From Litomosoides sigmodontis (lineage: Eukaryota > Nematoda > Chromadorea > Rhabditida > Onchocercidae), in NCBI GenBank assembly GCA_963070105.1, contig OY718805.1, positions 4,646,001 through 4,710,000 on the forward strand: a stretch of 64,000 nucleotides of DNA. Reading direction: 5' to 3'. The notes beneath the pieces are model-generated. The model worked only from the letters and a program-made list of their open reading frames with translations, ran no database searches and was not told where the DNA came from. This document shows positions 1 through 11,929 of the stretch, one piece after another (within the stretch, counting starts at the first letter, position 1; the number at the start of each line of letters is the position of its first letter). The position numbers and the translations under genes were made by a program.

Positions 1-147
1 AATTCTCTTGAAAAATTAAGATCCCAATCAAAAGAGTAAAAAGGAACCTTTTCTGCTTTATAACCAAAGATTTCTTCCATATTAAATTTCACCAATGGGA
101 AAATAAGAGAAAAACTGCGAAAGATGAATATTAGTCAGGGAAAAAAC

Positions 148-2438
148 CTTGATTTCGTCGTCAGAAACGGCTCCGTCTTCGTTCGTATCAAATTCTTTCG
201 CCAATTTCAATTCTTCCAGTGTAACCCTAAGATGTGATTAAATTGATATTCTAGTATCCAAAATTTCCAGACACAAAAATTGTAAAAAAATTGTACAATT
301 GTATACCATGTCGTAAACAAGAAATCGTATACCATACTTTGAGAAAGACTTTGTATGCTACTATATGCAATTTTGGTAGTGTACGGTAAAAAGAATGCCT
401 TACTTCCCGTCTTTATTCGAGTCGAATGAGGTGAACAATACTTGCGCGTATTCTTGCTTAAGTTTCTTCTTTTCTTCTGCAATATTACTTTAGAAACAAA
501 ATTATAGTACCTCACAACAGCTCTTGTAATGAGAACTTGAGGAACAATTATTGTAATTTTGCACTGTAACAATTCCATTAAAACAATAAAGACCATCCCG
601 GTAAACTGTCGTAACGCATTGAAAAAAAGAGTGAACTATTTCAAACTATTTAGTTCTGATCAAAATCCAATTACCCTCCCAAGATTCTTCATGTTTTTTC
701 CTTGCTTCTGCAGCCAAATTGCTTTTCTCATCCATTTTTGTTCGGGCATCAATTCTGAGTTTTGTTATTTCATCCATCTCCTTTTTTAAAGTCTTTAACT
801 TTTCTGATTTTTCAGTTTTCAATTGCTGACCTGCTGCAGCCAATTCCATGCGTTTTACATAACCCTGAGAATCGCCTTATGATTCATAGTCATTGTTGAA
901 TTGAAAAAAATTACTACAGCGACAAATCCAAAGGAGGGTTAAAGGAGTGACCAGATCAAAAGTTATTCAATAATTATATGTGCTGCCTGTAACCTTCTCT
1001 CAATCTTTGTAAAATATCACTCCTGAAGAGGAGGACTGCATAACTTAAGTACATTACGCATATTACCTGCTTCGCTAATTCGGTTTTTTGGCGCATTTCT
1101 TCTCGGTATTTCGATCCCAAATCATTACAGATATCAAGACAATCAACTGCACTATCCCATTCATCACTTCCATCACAACAATCTGTGAAAAAAAAGAATG
1201 TACAGTGAAAAAAAGAATGTATTATCAATCTAACAGTTTTTTTAACACTTGATATAAGTTATTAAATGATTACAGTCATTAAATTGTTCAAAAATTTCGA
1301 CAACGTCCCACAAAATCTCTAAATCATGCATTATTGAAACAAATGCGATGTTTTACAAAGAATGAGAGAAAATTCATGCTACAATAGAACTGATAAAAAT
1401 TAAACGAAAAGTGAGGATGATAGAAGTAAGAAAGCTAAAAGTCCCCTTGTAAAAAACGAATAGAGGGAACAGTTATGATACGTAGGAAACGGTACAACTG
1501 TTCCACCCACCTTCCTAAGTCTTCTATCACATTGGGCTTGTTGCTATTCGGTTGATTTTCTTTAGTTCATTAAAGTTTAACTAACCGCATATTTGGTCAT
1601 TTACTCTACTCGACGGCAAATCTTCGGCCTTAAAACCGCGATTTAAACAATGAAACTTGGCATTGGGACATGCAGACGTTCCTGAATAAAAATATTGGGC
1701 TAATATCAGTTCCAAATCCAGTAACCAAATACTTCGCCTTTCAAAGAAAAAAAAAGAAAACGGTCTTCAGCCATCAGAACAAAAACTCTCTGTTTTAATC
1801 TCATGTTCTGAACTGATTGTTTCATAAAAACAAGTAACGATCAAAATGAGCGTAAATTTTATCTGCATGCTGATGATTTTATCATCATATAAGTCAGCAC
1901 ATATTTATCGTGTCATATTCAGCAGAATCTTAATTTCAGATATCATACTGTAAGTAAAATAAAGAAGGGAAAGAGATAAGAGAACGCAAACCTGGTTCAT
2001 CACTTCCATCAGGACAGTCGCAATAATCATCATTAACTTGAGAAAATGGAATTGATTTGGAATTGTCTACACATGAAAAAGTTTCACCGGTTGCATAGAA
2101 TGGCCCACCTTAACGAATCCTTCACAGTAATTCATTTATCATCATGAATTTGTCAACTTCATCTATCTTGGGATTACTTGGGATATGACACTGCTTCTAA
2201 GTGTCATCTCTCCTTCATTTCCATTTATGCTTGATTGATTTCACTTTAATTTAATACTTTTATTGATAAATCATCGTGGAAATACTAACGTGCAAATGGA
2301 ACTCCACGTGGTCTATTGCCGTATCCATTAGGTTTCGGCTTTCGTCCACTCTTCCTCAGCTGCCCAATACTTACATTCGACTCAACAACAGCAATGATGA
2401 AATTTATAACACACAAACTAGCCAAAGTAGGCAACATC
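148..2438 (-). CDS. PRKCSH: Glucosidase II subunit beta (PRKCSH-like), 5' seven exons, partial
   Basis: Regulatory, non-catalytic subunit of ER glucosidase II, which trims glucose from N-glycans in the calnexin cycle. Exons read on the minus strand: 2290-2438, 1992-2108, 1586-1681, 1067-1182, 675-864, 404-476 and 148-226; phases agree at every junction. The protein opens with a hydrophobic signal peptide (MLPTLASLCVINFIIAVVES). Two cysteine-rich LDLa-like segments follow, with DDYCDCPDGSDEPG and DCCDGSDEWDS. Next comes a charged coiled coil (exon 675-864) and two EF-hand loops, DSNKDGK and DTNEDGAVSDDE. This order matches PRKCSH. The C-terminal mannose-receptor-homology domain and the ER-retention signal must lie left of base 1; a possible acceptor sits at about 7-12. 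The ATG at 2438 is chosen because it starts the signal peptide. Identification is firm; the first 147 bases are read as intron. Confidence 0.93.
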
Positions 2439-3270
2439 GTTGACCTACAAAACAAAGGGAAATTAATTTCTCACCATTTTCAAAGAGAGAAAGCAAATTG
2501 ATCAACGCGAAGTTTTCCGTTGTTGTAAACTCAGAAACAACGTTGGCTAACAGTACCTTAACCAACTGATGCTCAGGGGGCGAGGGGGAAGAAGTGCTGT
2601 AGAAACTGTTGCACATGTGGTACACACGTACAGTTCGTCATCTCATTATCCGAATTGGTGATCTGAATGAAATGGACAAATTCCGTGTTCACTCGTCCGT
2701 TGGAGCTGTGTTCTTGTAATCTGCGCTTCTCTTCAGTAGACGCGTCTCTCGCGTAGCTACGTCCTTGGGAAAAGCTGCTTTTTAGGACTTCTCAGTTGCT
2801 CTTCTTCAGTTGTCTCAGTGAACATTCCACGGTTTCTCTTGACACCTTCGCTGTAAAGTTATTGATATCAATAGAAAGAGCAGTTCTGTGAGGCGTGAGG
2901 TGAAGAGCAAGACCCTCAAGTGACATCCTGAAGCTTGGTGGTGCGAAAGATTGGACAATATTTCTACATTAGCTATTTCATTTCTTTCATTAAACTCTGT
3001 GTTTGAATGACCATTAGTATGATTAAACTATCCGTTGTACATGAAACTACTCAGTCTTATTCATTTGAGCTGTCGCATCTCACCTGGATAAATTGCAGCA
3101 CCGTGAGGGAAATACTTGAATCATTATATGATATAGACTGGCGCATATTCAAATTAGGGTAAGTTTGACGGATGATTTTGGAAGGAAGGTATAAAGATAT
3201 AGAAAACCTGTAATGTCATTCATTTAGTTTATTGTGTTTGCTGTAAGAAAGTTGTTTTCCGAAATTACAA
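2439..3270. other. Intergenic region between two divergent genes
   Basis: About 830 bp separate the start of the glucosidase II beta gene (minus) from the start of the PTP gene (plus). The stretch should hold both promoters. No open frame of protein-like composition, no repeat and no clear TATA box were seen. Part of it may be 5' UTR or outron. Confidence 0.5.
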
Positions 3271-5324
3271 ATGGGTACTTCCAAGGGATTGCAGTCGGAT
3301 AGCTCGGAATTTTCAAGCACCCCGCGAGCAACAGCCTCGTTTTCCGCGCCTATACCTGCTGTTCCTGCAAGGCTCGTTTAAATGAAATCGATAAATTTCA
3401 CTTCTAGAATGAGTTCTTCAACATTAAAAAGCTGAAATGGAAATATAAGAAAAATGGAATATGCTTGAAGGACTTCAACTTTTTATTGAACTATAAAAAT
3501 TAATTATTCACAAATCAATTGCACGTATCAAATGCAGTTGAATTTATTAGAGAATGAGAGTATTTCATAGAAAGCGGAATTTGAATAAAGTAAGATATCG
3601 AGTTCACGAACTGACTTCGTAGCGCAGCAGTCAATAATAACGGATATTTAACGTCAAAGCGAATAAGTGATCAGGACAATCGAATAAACTATGTTAATCT
3701 GACGGTCAATTTATCTTTTATCCCTAAAGTGATTCGTCTTTTGGAAGCGAAATATTTGTCGAAGTGGAGTTTTCAGATATGTATTGAAGCCAGGTGAATA
3801 TTTACACGATACTGAGGAATCAGAAACACTTGATAGTTTCACGCGCCGTGTATGCTCCATGAGTGTTTATGGTTTATTCTTTGATTATGCTACTGTGATT
3901 TCCAAGGATGTCAAGGGATCATCGGTTGTTTGTGAACAACATGGAGCGCTAAATCGATATAAGGATATCCGATGTCTTGATCACACAAGAGTTCCAGTCC
4001 CGTCAGTGACTAATTATACTTTGATGAAGTCATTGTTGTTTCGGATTTCCTCTTCAAATATTGGATTTTCATTTCCACAATTTTCTATGCTTCACTCAAC
4101 TATTGATAATCTATTCGATTACGTTTTGGGAAATTTCAGTCATAGTTCAGGGACGCATGATTATATCAATGCCAGTTATGTAGATGGATTTCGTGAAGAG
4201 AAGAAATTCATCTTGACACAATCGCCAATGGAAAATACAGTGGAGTCATTTTGGGCGATGATTTACCAGGAGAACGTGGTCGAAATTGTTGCAGTGACCA
4301 GTTTGTATTCCGCAAAAACATTTTTGTATGTGCCGCTGAAGCGATCAACCACCGCCGTCTTCGGACCTTATTCTATCACATTTTGTGGATCGCAGTTAAT
4401 TCGGGATTCCTATGAAGCTTCAATATTAAAGGTTGCCTACTTATTACTGCTTTCATTGATAGCAGCTCGACTCTGTGATAACGAAAGGGAGATGGCAATG
4501 TCGATGGTGACACTAGCCACTCTATTATAAATGACCATGGAAGGCGAATTTCCTTTCCGTTGTGCATAGGGAAGCGAAAAGTGCTTCATTCTTACTTGCT
4601 AATTGATTTAGAGTTTATATCTATATGGATGCTTTTAAGAAGGGTCAATTTCAGTTGAAAAAAGGTGACCAGGAACGAAAAATCCTTCACATATGCTTCT
4701 ACGCATGGAATGACAAAGGAACGCCCGAAAGACCAACTGAAATGCTTTATTTGATTTCCGATATGAATTATAATCGAATGCTGTTCCTTGAAGAAGCAAA
4801 AAAAAGTGGCTGGCTACAGAGTAGAAGGTATGTTTTTGATACACGTTATCCCTTAGTTTTAAGACATATTGAAAGCTGGATTACGTTCTGTGTTCAGTCC
4901 CAGTGTTAAATTTTTTTAAATAAACTCATATCTTTAATAGGCCATATCAAGGTCTGCATATTTTTCATCCCTTAATTTGTTCGAAACGGGAAAGAGCACA
5001 AAGCACTTCTCAAACTAAATGATATGCTTTATTTCTAGTTCACCAATTGTCGTGCACTGTTCAACAGGTGCAGGTAGAAGTGGCACATTGGCAGTGTTGG
5101 ATATTTGTTGTCGTAAAATGGATTATACTGAAAAACTGCGTCGTAACGTATTGGTGGACGTTCGAGATACGGTACTTCGCGTCAGAACACAGCGTGACAA
5201 AGCGGTCACAAAACCCGAGCAGTACCTATTGTTACACCTACTTGTGATTGAGTATGCCTTACGTCAGAAATATTATGATGATGTTGACTTCATTGATTTG
5301 TCAAACTATACCAGTACTACGTAA
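3271..5324 (+). CDS. Non-receptor protein tyrosine phosphatase, nematode type, with a frame break
   Basis: Single-domain classical PTP with no signal peptide or membrane span; it removes phosphate from phosphotyrosine. Exons: 3271-3373 (tentative), 3777-4001, 4140-4431, about 4613-4827, 5039-5324. Family motifs are in order: substrate loop LNRYKDIRCLDHTRV, DYINASYVDG, FILTQSP, WPD loop as WNDKGTP, P-loop HCSTGAGRSGT, Q-loop region KPEQYLLLHLL. Catalytic Cys, Arg and the WPD Asp are kept, but Pro of WPD is Asn. Two oddities: phase allows the first exon to join only through a GC donor (3374), and the 4431/4612 junction is out of frame by one base although the peptides clearly continue (SILK then VYIYM). 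It is either a young pseudogene or carries a sequence error. AATAAA lies at 5526-5531. The start is uncertain; the family call is firm. Confidence 0.85.
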
Positions 5325-5776
5325 TTAACATTATCGTGAAACTTACGGAGCAAAGCAACGTGAAAATGCAAGCATTATAAAATTAAATACCGACTACAAT
5401 GGTCAGAGCAGATTATCGTCATAAAAGATGCATGTGAAAAACAAAATGACAAAGAGCTAGAACGCACAATTTGTACTTAAGAAAGGAAAACCCGAAATAT
5501 CTTGCAATTTTCGAATTTTTTTTTGAATAAAAAGCTTGAACAGTTTTGTCGTTGGATAATTAATGTCAAGATGATCAGTGAGCTTGTCTATGTGTCATAT
5601 ACGTAGTTTACTTGACTTACGCAGAAGCTACAAGCGATTCTTAGGATATTCAAATAGAGTTAATTTTCTCTCCATGTTGATATTGTTACAAACGATTGTA
5701 TTCTAAAGGTAGCTGCTAGAAATATAATTGAGACTGCTGTAAATATTTACTTGAAAATTTCATATAAATCCAGAGA
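5325..5776. other. Convergent 3' intergenic region
   Basis: The plus-strand PTP and the minus-strand LACT gene end here facing each other, 452 bp apart. It holds the PTP polyadenylation signal AATAAA at 5526-5531. No further open frame was recognised. Confidence 0.5.
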
Positions 5777-8700
5777 TCACCTCGCTGCTCGTAAGGCGGC
5801 ATTTCTCAATAACCGATAGGTTCTTGTAAGCTCACCGGTACCTACTTTCAAACCATTGGTCACGTATGCGAGAACCAATTTTTCCTCTATGTCCATCATT
5901 ATCGTGCTACCACCAAGACCGGCATGCCCAACAAGCCAGCGATTCTACAAATTATTAAACGCTTATGAAATTAACTTTTGCTACTTTCGATACTAGCAGC
6001 GATAGTAACTCATATGTTAGAGGGAAACATACAGGTTTAAAAGGATGACGTTCATACATGAAACCATATCCTTTTGGTAATGGCGCAAGGACCACTTCGT
6101 CTAAACCGTGTGATATCTCTGGAGCTTTAAACAGATTCAGTAAATCGTTCGATACGATTTTTCCTTCTAGAAAAAGTGAGAATAATTTAGCAAGATCATT
6201 TGCTTTTGTTATACCCAAAGCTGCAGCTTGTTCCATACGATGAAGATCCGGATCGTTGAATGTATTCACTGTCTAAAAATGTTCACAAATCATTGTTATT
6301 GTTTACAGTAAGTTCGGTACGGTAACTTTTCTATCATATTAGGCTTTAAGAAAAAGAATAATGTGAGAGAGAATTACTGTATTCACTTTCATCCAAGTGG
6401 TTGTTTCTCGGACTTTTCGTGCTATTGAATTTGGTGCTCTCAAATTTAATACACTCAGCAAGTATAAAATTCTTGGATCATACAAAATCTCTCTGAGCTT
6501 ATAGGAAAGTGATGGTGCAGTTAGTCGAGAAACGGTATATTCTTCTTCTGACGGTAAGCCAAAGTGAAAGTCAATGCCTAAAGCAGAACGTTTAAGTTTC
6601 ACTGTTCAAGACAATCTTCTTAATTTTTTCATGCAAAAATCATTGAATATTTCAGTTGTCTTACCAAATTTCTCGGCAATTTCCTGTCTAAAGAAAGCTC
6701 CGATGCCGCGATGCTTCGGATCAACGTGTCTAATGATTTGATCAACGAGCCATCCAAACGTTATTGCATGATATCCTGTTTTGGTACCTGAACTAGAGGA
6801 GATAATCTTTTTCGAGCTAATATCATCCGTAAGAGAAATTTTCTTCCTTACATTGAAATGATGAATGAGTAAGCGTAACGAGCCTCACACTAATCAAAAT
6901 GGTCAGTATTTACTTGCTTTTTTATTTCACTCCTTTCAAGGATAATTTCAATTTTTCGTGATTGTGGCAGAAATTACGCAGAGACAATTGCTGCTGAGGG
7001 AAAGCTAGATGACGCATTCAGTAGTCGTGGTAATTAATCCCGGAGTGAGTTGTTTAGGGGGGAAATCCTGTCAACCTGACCTGGTATCCAATTCGGCTTC
7101 TGTCTCGCGATAATTTCCGCCATTTTCTCATGATCGGTTGCATCCTCTTTAGTGATTGGTTCACTGAACGCTGCCAAACCCGCCTTGAAAAAATCATGCA
7201 TTCCTTCTAAACGTGAGAAACGCAAAAAGGTGTGAGAAGACTTACGCGATGACTCATGATCCAACCAACAGTAATGTTCTCTTTACCATTTTGACCAAAT
7301 TCTGGCCAAAATTCACAAATTCGGTCGGAATATCGCAGTTGGCCTCGATCAACCAACATAGCTATGCATAATGCACCGACTGCCTGCATAACAATTGGAT
7401 AATTCTTATGTCACGTAAGAGATATAGGTTGCGTCAGAAAGGTGTAACACAAACTTTTGTAGCTGAGAATACCACAGTTCTCGTGTTGGATGTCCAAGGA
7501 CGAAGTGAACTTGCGTCAGCGTAGCCACCCTGCAAGTCAACCACCAATTCACCGTTCTGATATATCGATATTGCTGCACCTTCCCGCTCCCACCCATCGA
7601 TGAAATTCTTTCTGCAAATTGGCTTAATGAATTAATTAGTGCATTCCACCATGCGTTTTTCAGCTCTAAATAATTAGCCACATTAAAGTGAACTTGAACT
7701 GTCAAGCGCAACAGAATTCACAAAAAATCTTCCACCGATGAGATCCTTCACTGTTCATTCGTAACGATGCAATAACGTTAGCAAATGAAGAATAAACAAT
7801 ACTTCAGCAACTATCGATCAATGTAATAAGTATTTTTTTTCCGGCAACCTGTTTAATTCATTTTGTAAGAGTGAGTGACTACACTGATACGCTTGAATAG
7901 AATTTCATGCTCTGAAAGGCAAAAATCTTCCTTCGCGAAATGTTTGCTTCTTATTTATCGTTAAATTTTTGCACTTCGTAATACCGGAAAAACTTGTTTT
8001 GCAAAGTTAAAGTGGCATGTGAATTTTTGCTACAACCGGTTTGGTGTTTGATGAATGCAACCGGTCACAATGCGTTTTCATTCATTTAGGAATAAACAAA
8101 TGGATAGAATAAGCTCTACGCCATCTCATGTGCGTTTAACGTTTGCTCCTTCGCCTTTCCTTCTGGCAGAATTACGTGAATTACTGCTGCACTTCACATC
8201 ACCTCTTCTCCTTCTCTGCTAGTTAGAGGAAAAGCAAAGTGGACAAATTGAACATTATAGCTTTACGAACTGTGTCCGTCGTAAAATACAACTGCGATTA
8301 ATTACGAGCGATTCCGACGCTTCCAAAGTGCTCAAACATTTTTGCTTTCATTGGTGATAGCATTGATTAGAGGAAAAGGGGGAAGTGATGATAGATTGAT
8401 AAGAGTTGCCGCTACCGTTACTGTGCATGGTTAATGCGTTACTCTTATCAAAATTTTTCTAACTGACTTCTTACCATCGATTTTCTTCTCTTTAACGGGT
8501 TTACATTAAACGAGCGAATTACCTATTTACACGTTTTTCATCCCTGTAAATTATCACTGACTAACAAATGAAACAAATCACTAATTCTTTAATATTACGT
8601 CATATTCGTAGTGTCCTCTTTGTGAGCTTTTAAACTATGCAACGGTTGGACGTCACAAAAATGGAACTCTTTCAAGTGAAATGCAAGCGATGAAATCAAT

Positions 8701-9052
8701 TGCTAAAATGAATAATAAGAAATAGGAGCGAAATAACTATGACAAACAGAAAGGCTTAATTATTACAGCGGTGTTAATCAATCAGCCGATCTTGAAAAGC
8801 AACTCACAGAACGTCCAGTCATTCCACTTTCCTTCTTCAGTATTTCAGCTCAACGAGCTAAATGCAATTAATAGTTTAATTTAAATTAGCACTTCCTGGG
8901 GTAGACATACCTCCGTGATCACAAATTTATGAACAGTTTTTAGAACGAAACACTTCCTACCTGAAAACCTTCTCAACTTCAACGAATTGCTTCGTTGTTG
9001 TGCCAAATATATTACTGGCCAGGCAGTGATGATTTCCGCTCTCTTTCGACAT
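5777..9052 (-). CDS. LACT-family serine beta-lactamase-related protein, complete
   Basis: Nematode relative of class C beta-lactamases and LACTB-type serine hydrolases; the physiological substrate is unknown. Eight minus-strand exons: 8961-9052, 7455-7611, 7246-7383, 7081-7183, 6665-6787, 6387-6577, 6033-6272 and 5777-5944. All phases agree, giving 403 residues. The family hallmark [12 protein letters not shown] opens exon 2. The catalytic Ser-x-x-Lys is S80-A-T-K83 (VVFSATK), ending exactly at a donor. The second motif is Y169-H-A in [10 protein letters not shown], and the third is the HAGLGG box near residue 355. These match the family in order and spacing, so the enzyme looks intact. No signal peptide is evident at [10 protein letters not shown]. 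Exon 1 lies 1.3 kb upstream of exon 2 and is accepted because it ends in phase 2 and its last residues (EVEKVFR) join directly to KNFIDGW. It faces the next gene head to head. Confidence 0.9.
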
Positions 9053-9664
9053 CAGTGAAGGCCTCGGCTAGTGACACCAGTAAAGCTAGCAAATGTTGCT
9101 GACAAACAGTGCTGCTAGCAGTGGCGCTCTTAGTGACAGTAATGAGATTGAATGCAATTTCGGAGGGCGTGCACCTGCCAGTGACGCCGTATGCGCCGTC
9201 GTTATATCCTTTATTGCTTTGATCGAATTTTCAAGTGCTGCACTCTTCGCTTACAGAACTGGCAGGGAAAAGTGAACGGGTTGAAATGACGACATCAATC
9301 AGTGCTTCATATCACAATTAGCTATCACACTAGGAAACTGCGGGTAAGTTTAAATTCAGCTGAAGCAGTGTTAAGTAAATGCTTAAAATGCTTCTTGTGA
9401 AGGTAAATGACATTTTCTCCATTTTGAAGTGAGCAGAACAAACCGGAATAATCAGCGGTATACTTTTATTATTATCTAACAGCAGCTATTTTTCATCCCC
9501 CGATAGCAATCGGTACCAATTGGTCATTTCACGGTATAATAACTGCAAATACAGTTGTGACGTTTGTTGTGAAACATTAAACTTTTTTGATTGCATAAGT
9601 TAAAATTTAAAAACAAATTTTAAAAACCAAGTTTCAGAATTACTTTATCATTTCATACACTTAT
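9053..9664. other. Divergent intergenic region
   Basis: About 610 bp lie between the LACT start (minus) and the gene at 9665 (plus). A 60-codon plus-strand open frame at 9093-9275 has no recognisable domain and no support from neighbouring exons. A shared promoter is plausible; no specific element was identified. Confidence 0.4.
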
Positions 9665-11823
9665 ATGTTTCAAAAGTGGTCGGGTAGGGTTAATGGACAT
9701 TGGAAAAATACAGGATTGACTCGAAATATTAGCAGCACAAGTCAGGATGAGACGGAAAGCGGAAGTAAGGACAGCGGTGATGTCTATGAGGATGCTGATG
9801 AGCTCAAACAACGATTGCTGCCAACTCTAACCGCTACATATGAACAAGTAAGTGGTGTGCTCGCGTACATGTGGTCATTGGAGAGTGACCAGTATGTTGG
9901 ACAAAATTATCCCCCTCTTTAATTTACTGCCACTGAACGTGAGTGCTTGAGAACATTTCACTATCTATTTTAAAATAGTCTCTTTTGTGTCCCTCTAGGG
10001 CGGTCATGTGACAGTGTGGCGGATGCCAGCCGAATTGTCGCAATCACGACTAGCTGGTCGTTATAAGCCATCTAACGCGTGCACAATAATTGCCGTCAAA
10101 TTGATTGAATATATCTATCGGGAAGGAATTACATTACGGCCTACTCAAGTATTATTTGCAAACAAAAGAAACAGTACCAGATTTCATCAGCTACTCCCAA
10201 AATGGCCGCCACGGATATTTTCCGAATTTGAAAAGGCACGACCAGTTGTGGTACAAATTCTTTTACTTTAAGCTTCTAGTAAAAATGACGAGGGAAGATT
10301 GAAATTATTAATGACTGCGAAAAGCTTCTCCTAGAATTTATCACATTCAGTTGAGCGGTGGTTTTTTCAACGACAGCGCGCAACGACCACAAACTTCTGC
10401 TTGCAGCACTGTTCAGCACAACTGCTAAATGCGTTCATTAATGCCATCATTGAGGGTAATGAAATTCACGAGCAGCAAATGACCAAGCGGCGCCCGTTTT
10501 GTTCGTGTTATGACCGTCATGCGGAAACGTTCACTATCCCACAGGTACGGCTGTAGCGCCTATATTATGAGCAGATGGATAGGAGGGATGATAGGATGGA
10601 CACTCCACTTTTCTGCATTGAATAAAATGAAAATTCTTTCTGAATTTATTTCGTTAATAATTTTATGAAAATTAGCGAATGCAAACTAATTTCTTCATTC
10701 ATATTTATGTTATATTATTGAAATCGCAAATAGCTGGATAACACATAGGCACTGGAAGGATGTGGCAATGTATTTCGAGAAATTGAATTTGTTACTGTAC
10801 ATGGAAAAATTATTTATAATTTGAAACCATTTTTACTAACGCCTATAAAAAGGTAAATAGTTCCCTTTCTCTTTAATCATATACATGTGTATTCTAAGTC
10901 TCTCCTCCATCTTTTAATCATCTCACCCTACAATTGATGAAGTAGTAGAAATCACTGCGACACGACAATTCCACACACACTGAAATTCTAATCATATTGA
11001 TCAATTTTTTCTTGCACACCTGAACTTCTTGAGAAAAGCACTTACTTAATCGTTTTCAAATACGAAGTGGTTCCGGAGGGATAGATCAAGTCTCTCTCTC
11101 TCTCTCTGTCTCTCTTACACGATGAAGAGCACATATGGGATGTGGAAGCTTTCACGAAATGATTTATCTTCCAGTGACTTCCTCAAGGATCATCTACAAA
11201 TTTACATGATACTTATTGTATTTGAACGATCCGTTCTACTGGTCTTTGAGCGTGAGTGCAACGCTCTCTTCTTGATTGACACTCACGCACATTTCAAAGC
11301 AAAAAATATGAGGACAGGTAAATGGAGCAGAAATATTTCCTTTAGAAAGAGAATTCCTTTTCTGCGGCATTTAAAAGCACAATTTCGTTCCAGTCTAGCC
11401 CCCCTAATTTAGTCAAATTAATCCATTTTAGGAGGTTTGATCGCTATGTGTTTAGTGAATAATTTGGATTGTTTGATTAGATGGATGTGCAAAAATATTT
11501 TTCCGGAAACAATTTGCACACTGAATTGTGATCAGGTAAATGAGGAAGGGCTTGAAATTCAATGCGTCAAGTTGATGACTTCTCTCCTTGCAATTATTTA
11601 AATTACATTTCAATTCATTGCTGCTGATGCAACTGATAATGCAATTTGGGATCGTACATTATGCTTGCAGTCCTTTGAAGTGTCCGTGTTAGCCTTCAAG
11701 GGTCAACTCCATAAAGATGATCACCCATTGTTCGTTCCACGCGCTGTGGAAGCATTTCATGTATTTCCGGGACGGCGCATCGACCAAACATTCCAATCGC
11801 GCATTGCGAGCACGTTGCACTAA
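9665..11823 (+). CDS. Uncharacterised protein with possible Cys/Asp-x-His protease-like signature
   Basis: Not a family I can name. Seven exons: 9665-9847, 9999-10148, 10407-10544, 10749-10852, about 11130-11317, 11432-11535 and 11671-11823; together about 339 residues. All junction phases agree, but the start of exon 5 is the least certain, just after a (TC)n tract. The N-terminus is acidic and Ser-rich (about residues 20-50). Then come GGHVTVWRMPAEL and RYKPSNACTIIAVKLIEYIY, an amphipathic segment with EGNEIHEQQ, and a hydrophobic strand LLVFERECNALFLIDTHAHF followed by GGLIAMCLVNNLDCLI. A Cys at the head of a helix plus a strand ending in Asp-x-His resembles the layout of papain-fold ubiquitin peptidases. 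That is inference only. There is no signal peptide or membrane span, so it is likely intracellular. AATAAA is at 11841-11846, 17 bases after the stop. Confidence 0.75.
11085..11116. repeat. (TC)n microsatellite in an intron
   Basis: A pyrimidine dinucleotide tract just upstream of exon 5 of the gene at 9665-11823. It may serve as an extended polypyrimidine tract for that acceptor. Confidence 0.8.
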
Positions 11824-11929
11824 AAGTGGCGGGGATTTTGAATAAATTCATAACTTAAGTGATTAACGCATCTCAAAACGCAAATATCGACTATTTGATT
11901 AAAGAACTGGTTATTAGACGAGTGATCCA

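Noticed and set aside
8961..9052. Minus-strand exon first read as an immunoglobulin domain fragment ([12 protein letters not shown])
   Set aside because: It ends in phase 2 and its last residues join directly to the LACT hallmark KNFIDGWE in exon 7455-7611, so it is the first LACT exon. The Ig resemblance is short and coincidental.
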